Assembly (NCBI RefSeq): GCF_018200035.1
Contig: NZ_CP073581.1
Location: 244,501 to 308,500, forward strand
Source: Sulfitobacter albidus
GTDB taxonomy: Bacteria > Pseudomonadota > Alphaproteobacteria > Rhodobacterales > Rhodobacteraceae
DNA length: 64,000 nt
Direction of reading: 5' to 3'
Below, piece after piece: positions 55,764 through 63,356 of this stretch. The translations under genes and the position numbers were made by a program. The notes below the pieces were generated by a model. It saw nothing but the letters and a program-made list of their open reading frames with translations. It had not been told where the DNA came from and searched no databases. Every line of letters starts with the position of its first letter. Within the stretch, counting starts at the first letter, position 1.

Positions 55764-56476
55764 GCGGTCTGCGTGTCGAAGGGCTATCGTTTTCCTACGG
55801 GGACAAACAGGCGTTGGACGGGGTCGGCTTTACGGTCGACCCCGGTTCCTTTTGTGCCCTATTGGGGCCGAACGGAGCCGGGAAATCCACGCTCTTTGCG
55901 CTGCTGACCCGATTGCTGACCGCGCGTGACGGGCTGATCGAGATCGCGGGCCACAGGCTGGACAAAAGCCCCCGCGCCGCACTCGCGCGACTGGGCATCG
56001 TGTTTCAGCAAAGCACGCTGGATCTGGATCTGACCGTGCGCCAGAACCTGAAATATTTTGCCGCGCTGCACGGGATTGCCGGGCGCGATGCGGCGCGGCG
56101 CATCGATGCGGCCCTTGAGCGGCTCGACATGGCGCCGCGCGCGGATGAACGCGCCCGCACGCTCAACGGCGGCCACCGGCGGCGCACGGAGATTGCGCGC
56201 GCGCTGCTGCATGACCCCAAGGTTCTGCTGCTCGATGAGGCGACGGTGGGTCTGGATGCCGCCGCCCGCGCGTCGATCACGGGCCATGTGCACGCGCTGT
56301 GCGACGAGGGGATCAGCGTGCTGTGGGCCACGCATCTGACGGATGAGGTGCGCAGCGCTGACCGTCTGGTCATGCTGCACCGTGCCCGTGTGATCGCCGA
56401 CGGCACCGCCGGAGACATCGCGGGCGACGTGCCCCTGCAACAGCGTTTCCTCGACATGACGGGGCAGGCGGCGTGA
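55760..56476 (+). CDS. ABC-2 type exporter ATP-binding protein, PQQ alcohol dehydrogenase system
   Basis: A 238-residue ATPase with Walker A GPNGAGKSTLFALLTRLL, Q-loop VFQQSTLDLDLTV, an altered signature LNGGHRRRTEIARALL, Walker B VLLLDEATVGLDAAAR and H-loop WATHLTDEV. The His in place of Gln in the signature (NGGHRRR) is typical of this PQQ-associated family. It overlaps the permease gene (GTGA). Confidence 0.9.
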   Translation: MSGLRVEGLSFSYGDKQALDGVGFTVDPGSFCALLGPNGAGKSTLFALLTRLLTARDGLIEIAGHRLDKSPRAALARLGIVFQQSTLDLDLTVRQNLKYFAALHGIAGRDAARRIDAALERLDMAPRADERARTLNGGHRRRTEIARALLHDPKVLLLDEATVGLDAAARASITGHVHALCDEGISVLWATHLTDEVRSADRLVMLHRARVIADGTAGDIAGDVPLQQRFLDMTGQAA

Positions 56477-57261
56477 GCGCGCATGTGATCGCCCTGCGTG
56501 CCATAGTCGCACGTGAAGCGCTGCGGTTTATCCACCAGCGTGAACGGTTCATCGCGGCACTGGTCCGCCCGCTGGTGTGGTTGCTGGTTTTTGCGGCCGG
56601 GTTCCGGGCGGCGCTGGGCGTCAGCATCATCCCTCCCTACCAAACCTATATCACCTACGAGACCTACATCGTGCCCGGCCTGTGCGGCATGATCCTGCTG
56701 TTCAACGGGATGCAAAGCTCGCTCAGCCTCGTCTACGACCGCGAGATGGGGTCGATGAAGCTGCTGCTGACCTCGCCCCTGCCGCGCTGGTGGCTGCTGT
56801 TTGCCAAGCTCGCAGGGTCGACAGCGATTTCGATCCTTCAGGTCTATGCGTTTCTGGCCATTGCCTACGCGTTCGGCGTGCGCGCGCCCGCGCTGGGGTA
56901 TGTCACGCTTTTGCCCGCGCTCGTTGTCACCGGGCTGATGCTGGGCGCACTCGGGCTGGTGCTGTCGAGCTTTATCAAGCAGTTGGAGAATTTCGCCGGG
57001 GTGATGAATTTTGTCATCTTCCCGATGTTTTTTCTGTCCTCGGCGCTCTATCCGCTGTGGAAAATGGCCGAGAGCTCTGAGCTGCTTTACACAATCTGCG
57101 CGCTCAACCCGTTTACCCACGGGGTCGAGCTGATCCGCTTTGCCCTCTACGGTCAGTTCAATGGCGCGGCACTTGTCTGGACGCTGGTGGCGGCGGGGGT
57201 GTTCACGGCCGGGGCTGTCTGGGGGTACGATCCGGCGCGCGGGGCACGGCGAAAGGGCTAG
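56473..57261 (+). CDS. ABC-2 type permease, PQQ alcohol dehydrogenase system
   Basis: A 262-residue ABC-2 permease with six hydrophobic helices: FIAALVRPLVWLLVFAAGFRAALG, GLCGMILLFNGMQSSLSLVYDREMGSMKLLLTSPLPRWWLL and FVIFPMFFLSSALYPLW are typical. The start is GTG 56473. Together with the preceding ATPase it forms an exporter of unknown substrate. It ends four bases inside the convergent ATPase gene at 57258. Confidence 0.9.
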   Translation: MSAHVIALRAIVAREALRFIHQRERFIAALVRPLVWLLVFAAGFRAALGVSIIPPYQTYITYETYIVPGLCGMILLFNGMQSSLSLVYDREMGSMKLLLTSPLPRWWLLFAKLAGSTAISILQVYAFLAIAYAFGVRAPALGYVTLLPALVVTGLMLGALGLVLSSFIKQLENFAGVMNFVIFPMFFLSSALYPLWKMAESSELLYTICALNPFTHGVELIRFALYGQFNGAALVWTLVAAGVFTAGAVWGYDPARGARRKG

Positions 57262-57851
57262 CCTTTCAGAACAGCCGGATCGCCTTCAAGGGTCAGGACC
57301 CGATCGGCGAGGGCCCGCGCCTCGCGCGGTTCGTGCGTCACCAGCAACGTGGCGGGACGGTGTCGGTCGCGCAGGCCGGTAAAGAGCGCCATCATCTCCT
57401 CCGCCGTTGCCGGATCGAGGGAGACGAAAGGCTCATCCAGCAGCAAAAGCGCGGGCGGGCGGGCGAAAGCCCGTGCCAGCGCCACGCGCCGACGCTGACC
57501 CAGCGACAATTGCCCGGGGAAATCGGCACCCCGGCCTGCCAGACCAACTTCCGACAATGCCGCCTCGGCGGTGGAGACATCGACCCGGGTGGGCACCGTG
57601 ATGTTGTCGCGCAGGTTGCGCCAGGACAAGAGGGCAGGCTCCTGAAACACGGCGCTGATCGGTCCGGGCACGCGGCGGGTGCCGTCGAAGTCGGTCTCAA
57701 GCCCAGCGAGACAGCGCAGAAGCGTGGTCTTGCCGATCCCCGATGGTCCGGTGAGCGCGACCGTTTCCCCGGCGGCGATGGTGAGGGAAATATCAGCCAA
57801 AAGCATGCGCCCCGCGCGGTTGAGGCTGTTGATCGTCAAGGTGGTGGTCAT
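57258..57851 (-). CDS. ABC transporter ATP-binding protein (NitT/TauT type)
   Basis: A 197-residue ATPase, short for its class. Walker A GPSGIGKTTLLRCLAGLE, Q-loop VFQEPALLSWRNL, signature LSLGQRRRVALARAFA and Walker B LLLLDEPFVSLDPAT, H-loop LLVTHEPREARAL. It is the last gene of a minus-strand operon after the binding protein (seven bases apart). No permease is in this operon; the orphan permease at 46999 is of the right family. Confidence 0.9.
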   Translation of the reverse strand: MTTTLTINSLNRAGRMLLADISLTIAAGETVALTGPSGIGKTTLLRCLAGLETDFDGTRRVPGPISAVFQEPALLSWRNLRDNITVPTRVDVSTAEAALSEVGLAGRGADFPGQLSLGQRRRVALARAFARPPALLLLDEPFVSLDPATAEEMMALFTGLRDRHRPATLLVTHEPREARALADRVLTLEGDPAVLKG

Positions 57852-57858
57852 GCGGTCT

Positions 57859-58827
57859 TCACGGATCTTTCGGCGGTGGCGGCGCGGCAAAAACGCCGTC
57901 GGGCAGGCGCGTCGCGGACCCTGTCAACGCAGCGCCGCCCAGTTCTGCCATCAGGCGGAACATCCGGTCGGCGGCGGCTTCGTCAACGGGGCCGTGCTCC
58001 GGGATACCCGCGCGGAACCCGTCCCGCAAGAAGCGGTATGTTGCATCATCGCCCGCCCGCATGAGGGGGCGTAGGCGGTCCCATTCGGCATCGTCTCGCG
58101 CCAGCCGGTCCTTGGCCGCACGGCTGGCGCGCATCAGGCCGTGGGCCAGCGCGGGACGCTCGCGCAGCATCTCGCCGCGCAGGACATAGCCCAGAAGGGG
58201 CGTTGCAGGATCAAGACCAAGGGCTGCGGCGGCCTCGCCCACATCGACCAGCTTACGCATCCCGGCCGCTTCCATCTTGGCGTTGAAATGCCAGTAGTTG
58301 ACGGCCGCGCCAAACTCCCCGTCGAGCGCGGCCTTGAATACCAGCGGGGGGGCCGCAAACACTTGCGTCGTGCGGCGCGCCAGATCGATACCGTGGCGGC
58401 GCTGGGCGTAGGCGCGCAGGATCAGCCAGCTTTTGTCGAGCGCCCCACCCGCGATGCCAATGCGCGCGCCGTCAAGATCGGCAAGGCTTTGCGCGGGGCT
58501 GTCAGCGGGCACCAGTATCGCGCCCACCGCGCGGGAGTAGGGGATAAAGACATAGTCGCGCCCCGCCGCGCGCTGGCGCGCCACCCAGATCCAGTCACTC
58601 ACAACCGCATCGACCGCGCCGCCCTGAAACGCCACCATGCTGGCAGCGCTGCCTGCGGTCCCACGCACCTCGAGGCGAAAACCGTTGGCGGTGTCGTCGC
58701 CGTGGTGCGCGATGCTGTCGAGCTCCCAATTGACCGTCCCGACCTTGAGCACGGCAATGCGCAGCACCGGCAGCTCCGCCGCGGCGGGCAGCGCCCAGAG
58801 CAGCGCACAGATCAGCAGCGCCCTCAT
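57859..58827 (-). CDS. NitT/TauT-type ABC substrate-binding protein
   Basis: A 322-residue periplasmic binding protein with signal peptide (LLICALLWALPAAA). It has the class pattern LRIAVLKVGTVNWELDSIAHHG, VAFQGGAVDAVVSDWIWVARQRAAGRD, and LADLDGARIGIAGG. It lies four bases inside the end of the gene upstream, and seven bases before its ATPase. Transcribed from the promoter region divergent to xoxF, so the ligand may be a metal, cofactor or C1-related compound (inference). Confidence 0.87.
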   Translation of the reverse strand: MRALLICALLWALPAAAELPVLRIAVLKVGTVNWELDSIAHHGDDTANGFRLEVRGTAGSAASMVAFQGGAVDAVVSDWIWVARQRAAGRDYVFIPYSRAVGAILVPADSPAQSLADLDGARIGIAGGALDKSWLILRAYAQRRHGIDLARRTTQVFAAPPLVFKAALDGEFGAAVNYWHFNAKMEAAGMRKLVDVGEAAAALGLDPATPLLGYVLRGEMLRERPALAHGLMRASRAAKDRLARDDAEWDRLRPLMRAGDDATYRFLRDGFRAGIPEHGPVDEAAADRMFRLMAELGGAALTGSATRLPDGVFAAPPPPKDP

Positions 58828-59354
58828 TCGATGACCAGACGGGGCAGCCAATGGCCCTCGGGGTCGCTCTCGACGATGTCCTGATCCCGCAGGGGGCGCA
58901 GGACGCCGGGGGCCGGCGGGACAGCGAGCAGGCCCATGTCGATCTCGTGCAGGGTTCCGTCAAACCCGTGCTCGGTCGGGGTGAGGCGGTAGTAGATCCC
59001 GTTCCACATGTTGATTCCGTAGTCGGTCGTGCCTTTCCAGACGAACAGCAGATCGTATTCCAGATCCGTCAGATCCTGCGAAATGTTGCGTGCATTTTCA
59101 TAGGGGTAGGGGACGTGGCACCAGGTTTTCCGCGCCCCGTCGATACATTTGAACGGGCGCATCGACAGGAAATATTCCGAAAAGGCATCCGCGTGCATCT
59201 CCATCCGGTAGGCGCCGGTATCGTCGGTCGTCAGCTCCGCGATGACGATCCGCGTGCCGTCATCCGCTTCGAGAGTGACGGCGCGCGACGTCTGCGCCAT
59301 CGCATCCGGCGGCATGCAAAACAGGGCGGCGGCCAGAAGGCTGCTGCGGATCAT
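58824..59354 (-). CDS. Periplasmic protein of unknown function, divergent from xoxF
   Basis: A 176-residue protein with signal peptide (SLLAAALFCMPPDAMA). The mature part has two Cys (FKCIDGARKTWCHVPYPYEN), which may form a disulfide, and the block LEYDLLFVWKGTTDYGINMWNGIYYRLT. I do not recognise the family. GGGAGGAG precedes the ATG at 59354. It is the first gene of the operon with the NitT-type binding protein and ATPase, and shares a control region with xoxF. Confidence 0.78.
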   Translation of the reverse strand: MIRSSLLAAALFCMPPDAMAQTSRAVTLEADDGTRIVIAELTTDDTGAYRMEMHADAFSEYFLSMRPFKCIDGARKTWCHVPYPYENARNISQDLTDLEYDLLFVWKGTTDYGINMWNGIYYRLTPTEHGFDGTLHEIDMGLLAVPPAPGVLRPLRDQDIVESDPEGHWLPRLVIE

Positions 59355-59415
59355 GACGGCTCTCCTCCCAAAGAGATCTGGCGGCATGCTAGCGCAGATC
59401 CGCGCCGTGGGCACT

Positions 59416-59429
59416 GCGACTTTGGTTCG
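59416..59429. promoter_or_regulatory. Xox-island box 4 (GCGACTTTGGTTCG)
   Basis: One of two boxes between xoxF and the divergent operon, 61 bases upstream of the ATG at 59354 (minus strand). Twelve bases (GCGACTTTGGTT) are the same as in box 2. Confidence 0.55.
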
Positions 59430-59442
59430 GGTCGCGGGGCTT

Positions 59443-59456
59443 ACGACCATTGTTCA
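59443..59456. promoter_or_regulatory. Xox-island box 5 (ACGACCATTGTTCA)
   Basis: Second box of the xoxF region, 94 bases upstream of the xoxF ATG and 27 bases from box 4 start to start. It keeps CGACCAT and the downstream GTT half, with a weaker right arm. Confidence 0.45.
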
Positions 59457-59550
59457 ATAGCCCGGTGCGGCCTTTGACCGCAGAGTAAAGCGCATGACGG
59501 ACGCCGGGCGACACCTGCGCCCGCCGCTGTCCAACAGGGAGGAAACACCA

Positions 59551-61317
59551 ATGAATCGATTCATTATGGCGCTGACAGCCTCGATGATGACCGCGAGCCT
59601 TGCCATGGCCGATGTCACCGAGGCGGATCTGGCGAATGACGCCGCTAGCACTGGCGACGTGCTGACCAACGGGATGGGGCGGCATCTGCAACGCCATTCC
59701 CCGCTGGACATGCTCAACAAGGAAAACGTCAAGAACCTCGTGCCCGCCTGGGCGTTTTCGCTGGGCGGGGAAAAACAGCGCGGACAGGAAACCCAGCCGA
59801 TCATCCACGACGGCGTGATGTATATCACCGGCTCCTACAGCCGGATGTATGCGCTGGACGTCAAGACGGGCAAAGAGCTGTGGCAGTACGATGCCCGCCT
59901 GCCCGAAGGCATCCTGCCCTGCTGCGACGTGGTCAATCGTGGTGCCGCGATCTACGGCGACAAGATTTATTTCGGCACGCTTGACGCGCGCATCGTGGCG
60001 CTGAACAAAGACACGGGCGACGTTGTCTGGAACAAGAAAATCGCCGACTACAAGGCCGGCTACAGCTATACCGCCGCGCCGCTGATCGTGGACGGGCTGA
60101 TCATCACGGGCAATTCGGGCGGTGAATTCGGCATCGTCGGCGAAGTCCAGGCGCGCGATACCGAAACCGGCGATCTGGTCTGGACCCGCCCGGTGATCGA
60201 AGGCCACATGGGCACGCTCAATGGTGAAGAGAGCACCATGACCGGTACGCTCAACGCCACCTGGCCCGGCGATATGTGGAAGACCGGCGGCGGGGCGACC
60301 TGGCTTGGCGGTTCGTATGATGCGGATACCGACACGCTGGTGTTCGGCACTGGCAACCCGGCGCCCTGGAACAGCCACCTGCGCAACGCGGGCACGCCAA
60401 CCGAAGGCAACAAGGGTGACAACCTTTATGCCGCCAGCCGCATCGGCATCGACCCCAAGACGGGCGAGATCAAATGGCACTTCCAGACCACGCCGCGCGA
60501 GGGCTGGGACTATGACGGCACCAACGAGGTCGTCGCCTATGAGAACCGCGCCGGTGAAAAGCGCTATGCCACCGCCGACCGCAACGGCTATTTCTACGTG
60601 CTCAACCGCGAGGACGGTGCCTTTGTGCGCGGTGTGCCTTTCGTAAAAGACATCAGCTGGTCCTCGGGTCTCGACGACACGGGTCGCCCGATCTTTGTCG
60701 AGGAAAATCGCCCCGGCGATCCGGCGGCGGCTGCCGATGGCAAGAAGGGTGAAGTGATCTTTGCCTCGCCGTCGTTCCTGGGCGGCAAGAACTGGATGCC
60801 GATGGCGCACTCCCCCACCACGGGCCTGTTCTATGTGCCTTCCAACGAATGGGGCATGGACATCTGGAACGAGCCGATCTCCTACAAGAAGGGCGCGGCC
60901 TACCTTGGTGCGGGTTTCACGATCAAGCCCAACTATGAAGACCATATCGGCTCGCTCAAGGCGATTGACCCCGACACCGGTGAGTTGAAGTGGGAATTCA
61001 AGAACGAAGCGCCCCTGTGGGGCGGCGTGATGACAACCGCGGGCGGTCTGGTCTTTACCGGCACACCCGAGGGCGAATTCATCGCCTTTGATGACGAGAC
61101 CGGCGAAAAACTGTGGTCCTTCCAGACCGGTTCCGGCGTGATCGGTCAGCCCGTCACCTGGGAGCAGGACGGCGAGCAGTATGTCACGGTGATCTCTGGA
61201 TGGGGCGGTGCGGTACCGCTCTGGGGCGGTGAAGTCGCCAAGAAGGTGAACTACCTCAACCAGGGTGGCCTTCTGTGGACCTTCCGCCTGCCCAAGCAGC
61301 TTGCCTCGATCGAGTAA
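59551..61317 (+). CDS. xoxF: Lanthanide-dependent methanol dehydrogenase XoxF (PQQ quinoprotein)
   Basis: A 588-residue PQQ-dependent dehydrogenase that oxidises methanol (and often formaldehyde or other alcohols) in the periplasm. It has a signal peptide ([13 protein letters not shown]), the vicinal Cys pair C124-C125 in [12 protein letters not shown], and the active-site [11 protein letters not shown] with D320 and D322; the second Asp is the extra lanthanide ligand that separates XoxF from calcium-type MxaF (Ala there). Eight-bladed propeller repeats end in [20 protein letters not shown] stands before the ATG at 59551. xoxG and xoxJ lie nearby in the island. Confidence 0.95.
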   Translation: MNRFIMALTASMMTASLAMADVTEADLANDAASTGDVLTNGMGRHLQRHSPLDMLNKENVKNLVPAWAFSLGGEKQRGQETQPIIHDGVMYITGSYSRMYALDVKTGKELWQYDARLPEGILPCCDVVNRGAAIYGDKIYFGTLDARIVALNKDTGDVVWNKKIADYKAGYSYTAAPLIVDGLIITGNSGGEFGIVGEVQARDTETGDLVWTRPVIEGHMGTLNGEESTMTGTLNATWPGDMWKTGGGATWLGGSYDADTDTLVFGTGNPAPWNSHLRNAGTPTEGNKGDNLYAASRIGIDPKTGEIKWHFQTTPREGWDYDGTNEVVAYENRAGEKRYATADRNGYFYVLNREDGAFVRGVPFVKDISWSSGLDDTGRPIFVEENRPGDPAAAADGKKGEVIFASPSFLGGKNWMPMAHSPTTGLFYVPSNEWGMDIWNEPISYKKGAAYLGAGFTIKPNYEDHIGSLKAIDPDTGELKWEFKNEAPLWGGVMTTAGGLVFTGTPEGEFIAFDDETGEKLWSFQTGSGVIGQPVTWEQDGEQYVTVISGWGGAVPLWGGEVAKKVNYLNQGGLLWTFRLPKQLASIE

Positions 61318-61338
61318 GCCTGAGGCTTTGAAAACATG

Positions 61339-61370
61339 CGCCCCCGACCGGCCGGTCGGGGGCGTATTTT
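61339..61370 (+). terminator. Terminator after xoxF
   Basis: CGCCCCCGACC (61339-61349) and GGTCGGGGGCG (61354-61364) form an 11-bp stem around GGCC, followed by TATTTT. It closes the xoxF transcript. Confidence 0.92.
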
Positions 61371-61396
61371 CGTTTGGGAACAGGTGTTTGGGATTT

Positions 61397-61410
61397 GCGA
61401 CCTTTGGATG
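61397..61410. promoter_or_regulatory. Possible sixth box upstream of the response regulator gene
   Basis: GCGACCTTTGGATG resembles GCGAC-TTTGG but has one more base in the centre and a different right arm. It lies 38 bases upstream of the regulator's ATG, which would fit autoregulation. Weak match. Confidence 0.3.
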
Positions 61411-61448
61411 GGGTGCATTCAGGGGCGCGCCCGCGCTATGATGGCATC

Positions 61449-62150
61449 ATGACACCCAGCAAAGTGCCCTCATCGCAGCCTGCACCGGACCCGGCCATCG
61501 GAAGCTGGGCGCTGATCGTCGACGATCATCCGCTGTTCTGCGACGCGCTTGAGCTGACGTTGAAATCCATTGCCGATTTCAACATCGTGCGGACCAGCAA
61601 TTGCCTTGAGGCCGCGCTGAAGGAACTTGACGCGCTGCCCGCGCCGGACCTCATCCTGCTTGACCTCAACCTGCCCGACGTCAGTGGCCTTGACGGTCTG
61701 TTGCAACTCAAGCGCCGGGCCGAAACCGCGCAGATCATTGTCGTCTCCTCCATGGCTGACAACGCGGTGGTGCATTCGGCAATTGCCGCAGGCGCCTCGG
61801 GTTTTGTGCCCAAACACTCCGCCCGCACCACGTTCAAGGACGCCCTCGACGCGATCCGCGCGGGCAGCGTTTACAAACCGACGGGCTACGTGGAAGGTGA
61901 GGAAATCACCCAGGAGGCGCAGAATATCGCCCGTTTGTCGTCGCTGACCAATCAGCAGGCGCGGATCCTGCAGGCGATCTGCGAGGGCAAGCTGAACAAG
62001 CAGATTGCCTACGACCTTTCCATTGCGGAAACCACCGTGAAGGCGCATGTCACCGCGATCATGCGCAAGCTGGGTGTGCAAAGCCGCACGCAGGCGGTCC
62101 TGGTCGCCCATGAGAGCAAATTTACGAATCTGTTGCCAAAAGACGAATAG
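61449..62150 (+). CDS. LuxR/NarL-family response regulator (FlhR-like)
   Basis: A 233-residue regulator with an N-terminal receiver domain (VDDHPLFCDALELTL, phosphoacceptor in LILLDLNLPDVSG, VVSSMADN, FVPKHS) and a C-terminal LuxR HTH (LTNQQARILQAICEGKLNKQIAYDLSIAETTVKAHVTAIMRKLGV, shown as the standard layout). It lies directly after xoxF and before a FIST protein and a PAS kinase. In Paracoccus the similar FlhSR pair controls C1 oxidation, so control of the xox island is likely. The ATG at 61449 was taken. Confidence 0.88.
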   Translation: MTPSKVPSSQPAPDPAIGSWALIVDDHPLFCDALELTLKSIADFNIVRTSNCLEAALKELDALPAPDLILLDLNLPDVSGLDGLLQLKRRAETAQIIVVSSMADNAVVHSAIAAGASGFVPKHSARTTFKDALDAIRAGSVYKPTGYVEGEEITQEAQNIARLSSLTNQQARILQAICEGKLNKQIAYDLSIAETTVKAHVTAIMRKLGVQSRTQAVLVAHESKFTNLLPKDE

Positions 62151-62183
62151 CGTCCCAAACTCCCGCTTAGGGAGAAATCATTG

Positions 62184-63353
62184 ATGACCAAGATTGTGGA
62201 TGCAAGGGCGTTGGCCCGGCATACGCTCTGGCGTGCTCAGGCCTCCATTCACGAGGCTGATCCGGTTGCGTTGCTGCAGGCCGAGCGGCCGGCGGAGGAG
62301 CTTCGGCTGATCCTGCTGTTCATCAGCCCGCAGGCGGATTTTGCACGGATCGTGGCGCGGGCGCAGACGGTGTTTGCAGGGTCGGACGTGGTTGCCTGTA
62401 CGACCGCCGGCGAAATCGGTGCACGCGGCTACGAGGACGGGGAGATCATCGCCATAGGTTTTCCGGCGCGGGATTTTGCAACATCGTCGATCCTGATCGA
62501 GGACCTCGACGATGGGCACACGCAAACCGTGATCGACCGGATCGCCCTTGACCGCCGCGCGCTGCAGCGGGCGCACCCGGATATGCCACATGGGTTCGCT
62601 TTCCTGACCGTGGACGGGTTGTCGCGGCGGGAGGATACGCTGACCGCAACCATTGCGCCGGCGCTGCGCGACATGCCCCTCTTCGGTGGCTCCGCCGGGG
62701 ACGGGCAGTCGTTCGAGCGCACGCAGGTCGCGCTCAACGGACGCATCTGCGACAATGCCGCCGTGCTGAGCCTCATTCAGACCCGGCACCGGACGGAGGT
62801 GTTCAGCATCGATCACCTTGAGCCGACGGACAGGCAGATGGTCGTCACGGGCGCGGATCCAGACAACCGCATCGTAAAATCCATCAACGCAGAGCCCGCG
62901 GCGCAGGAATACGCCCGCATCGTCGGAAAGGATCCCGGGCAGCTTGATCCGTTTATCTTTGCCGCGCATCCGGTCGTGGTGCGGATCGGCTCCACCCACC
63001 ACGTGCGCGCGATCCAGCGGGTAACATCCGAGGGGGATCTGGTGTTCTTTTCAGCCATCGACGAGGGTATGGTGCTGACCGTGGCGGAACCGCGCGACAT
63101 GGTGCGCCACCTTGATCGCGCGCTGACGCAGTTGGCGGACACCCGCGCCCCGGCGGATATTCTAGGCTGTGACTGTCTGCTGCGGCGCATCGAGGCCGAG
63201 CAGAACCAGACCGCGCGCGCGGTATCGGACGTGCTGTCGCAGCACCGCGTCATCGGCTTTTCAACCTATGGCGAACAGATTGGCGCGCTGCACGTAAACC
63301 AAACCATGACCGGCGTCGCGATCTATGCCGCGGATGGGATGGAACGGGTCTAG
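62184..63353 (+). CDS. FIST domain sensory protein
   Basis: A 389-residue protein with FIST_N (about 30-230; CTTAGEIGARGYEDGEIIAIGF, GFAFLTVDGLSRREDTLT, MPLFGGSAGDGQSFERT) and FIST_C (about 230-375; ILGCDCLLRRIEAEQ, VIGFSTYGEQIGALHVNQTMTGVA). FIST proteins bind small ligands, perhaps amino acids, and feed a kinase encoded next door, which is the case here (three bases to the next start). GGGAGA precedes the ATG at 62184. Confidence 0.9.
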   Translation: MTKIVDARALARHTLWRAQASIHEADPVALLQAERPAEELRLILLFISPQADFARIVARAQTVFAGSDVVACTTAGEIGARGYEDGEIIAIGFPARDFATSSILIEDLDDGHTQTVIDRIALDRRALQRAHPDMPHGFAFLTVDGLSRREDTLTATIAPALRDMPLFGGSAGDGQSFERTQVALNGRICDNAAVLSLIQTRHRTEVFSIDHLEPTDRQMVVTGADPDNRIVKSINAEPAAQEYARIVGKDPGQLDPFIFAAHPVVVRIGSTHHVRAIQRVTSEGDLVFFSAIDEGMVLTVAEPRDMVRHLDRALTQLADTRAPADILGCDCLLRRIEAEQNQTARAVSDVLSQHRVIGFSTYGEQIGALHVNQTMTGVAIYAADGMERV

Positions 63354-63356
63354 GCC

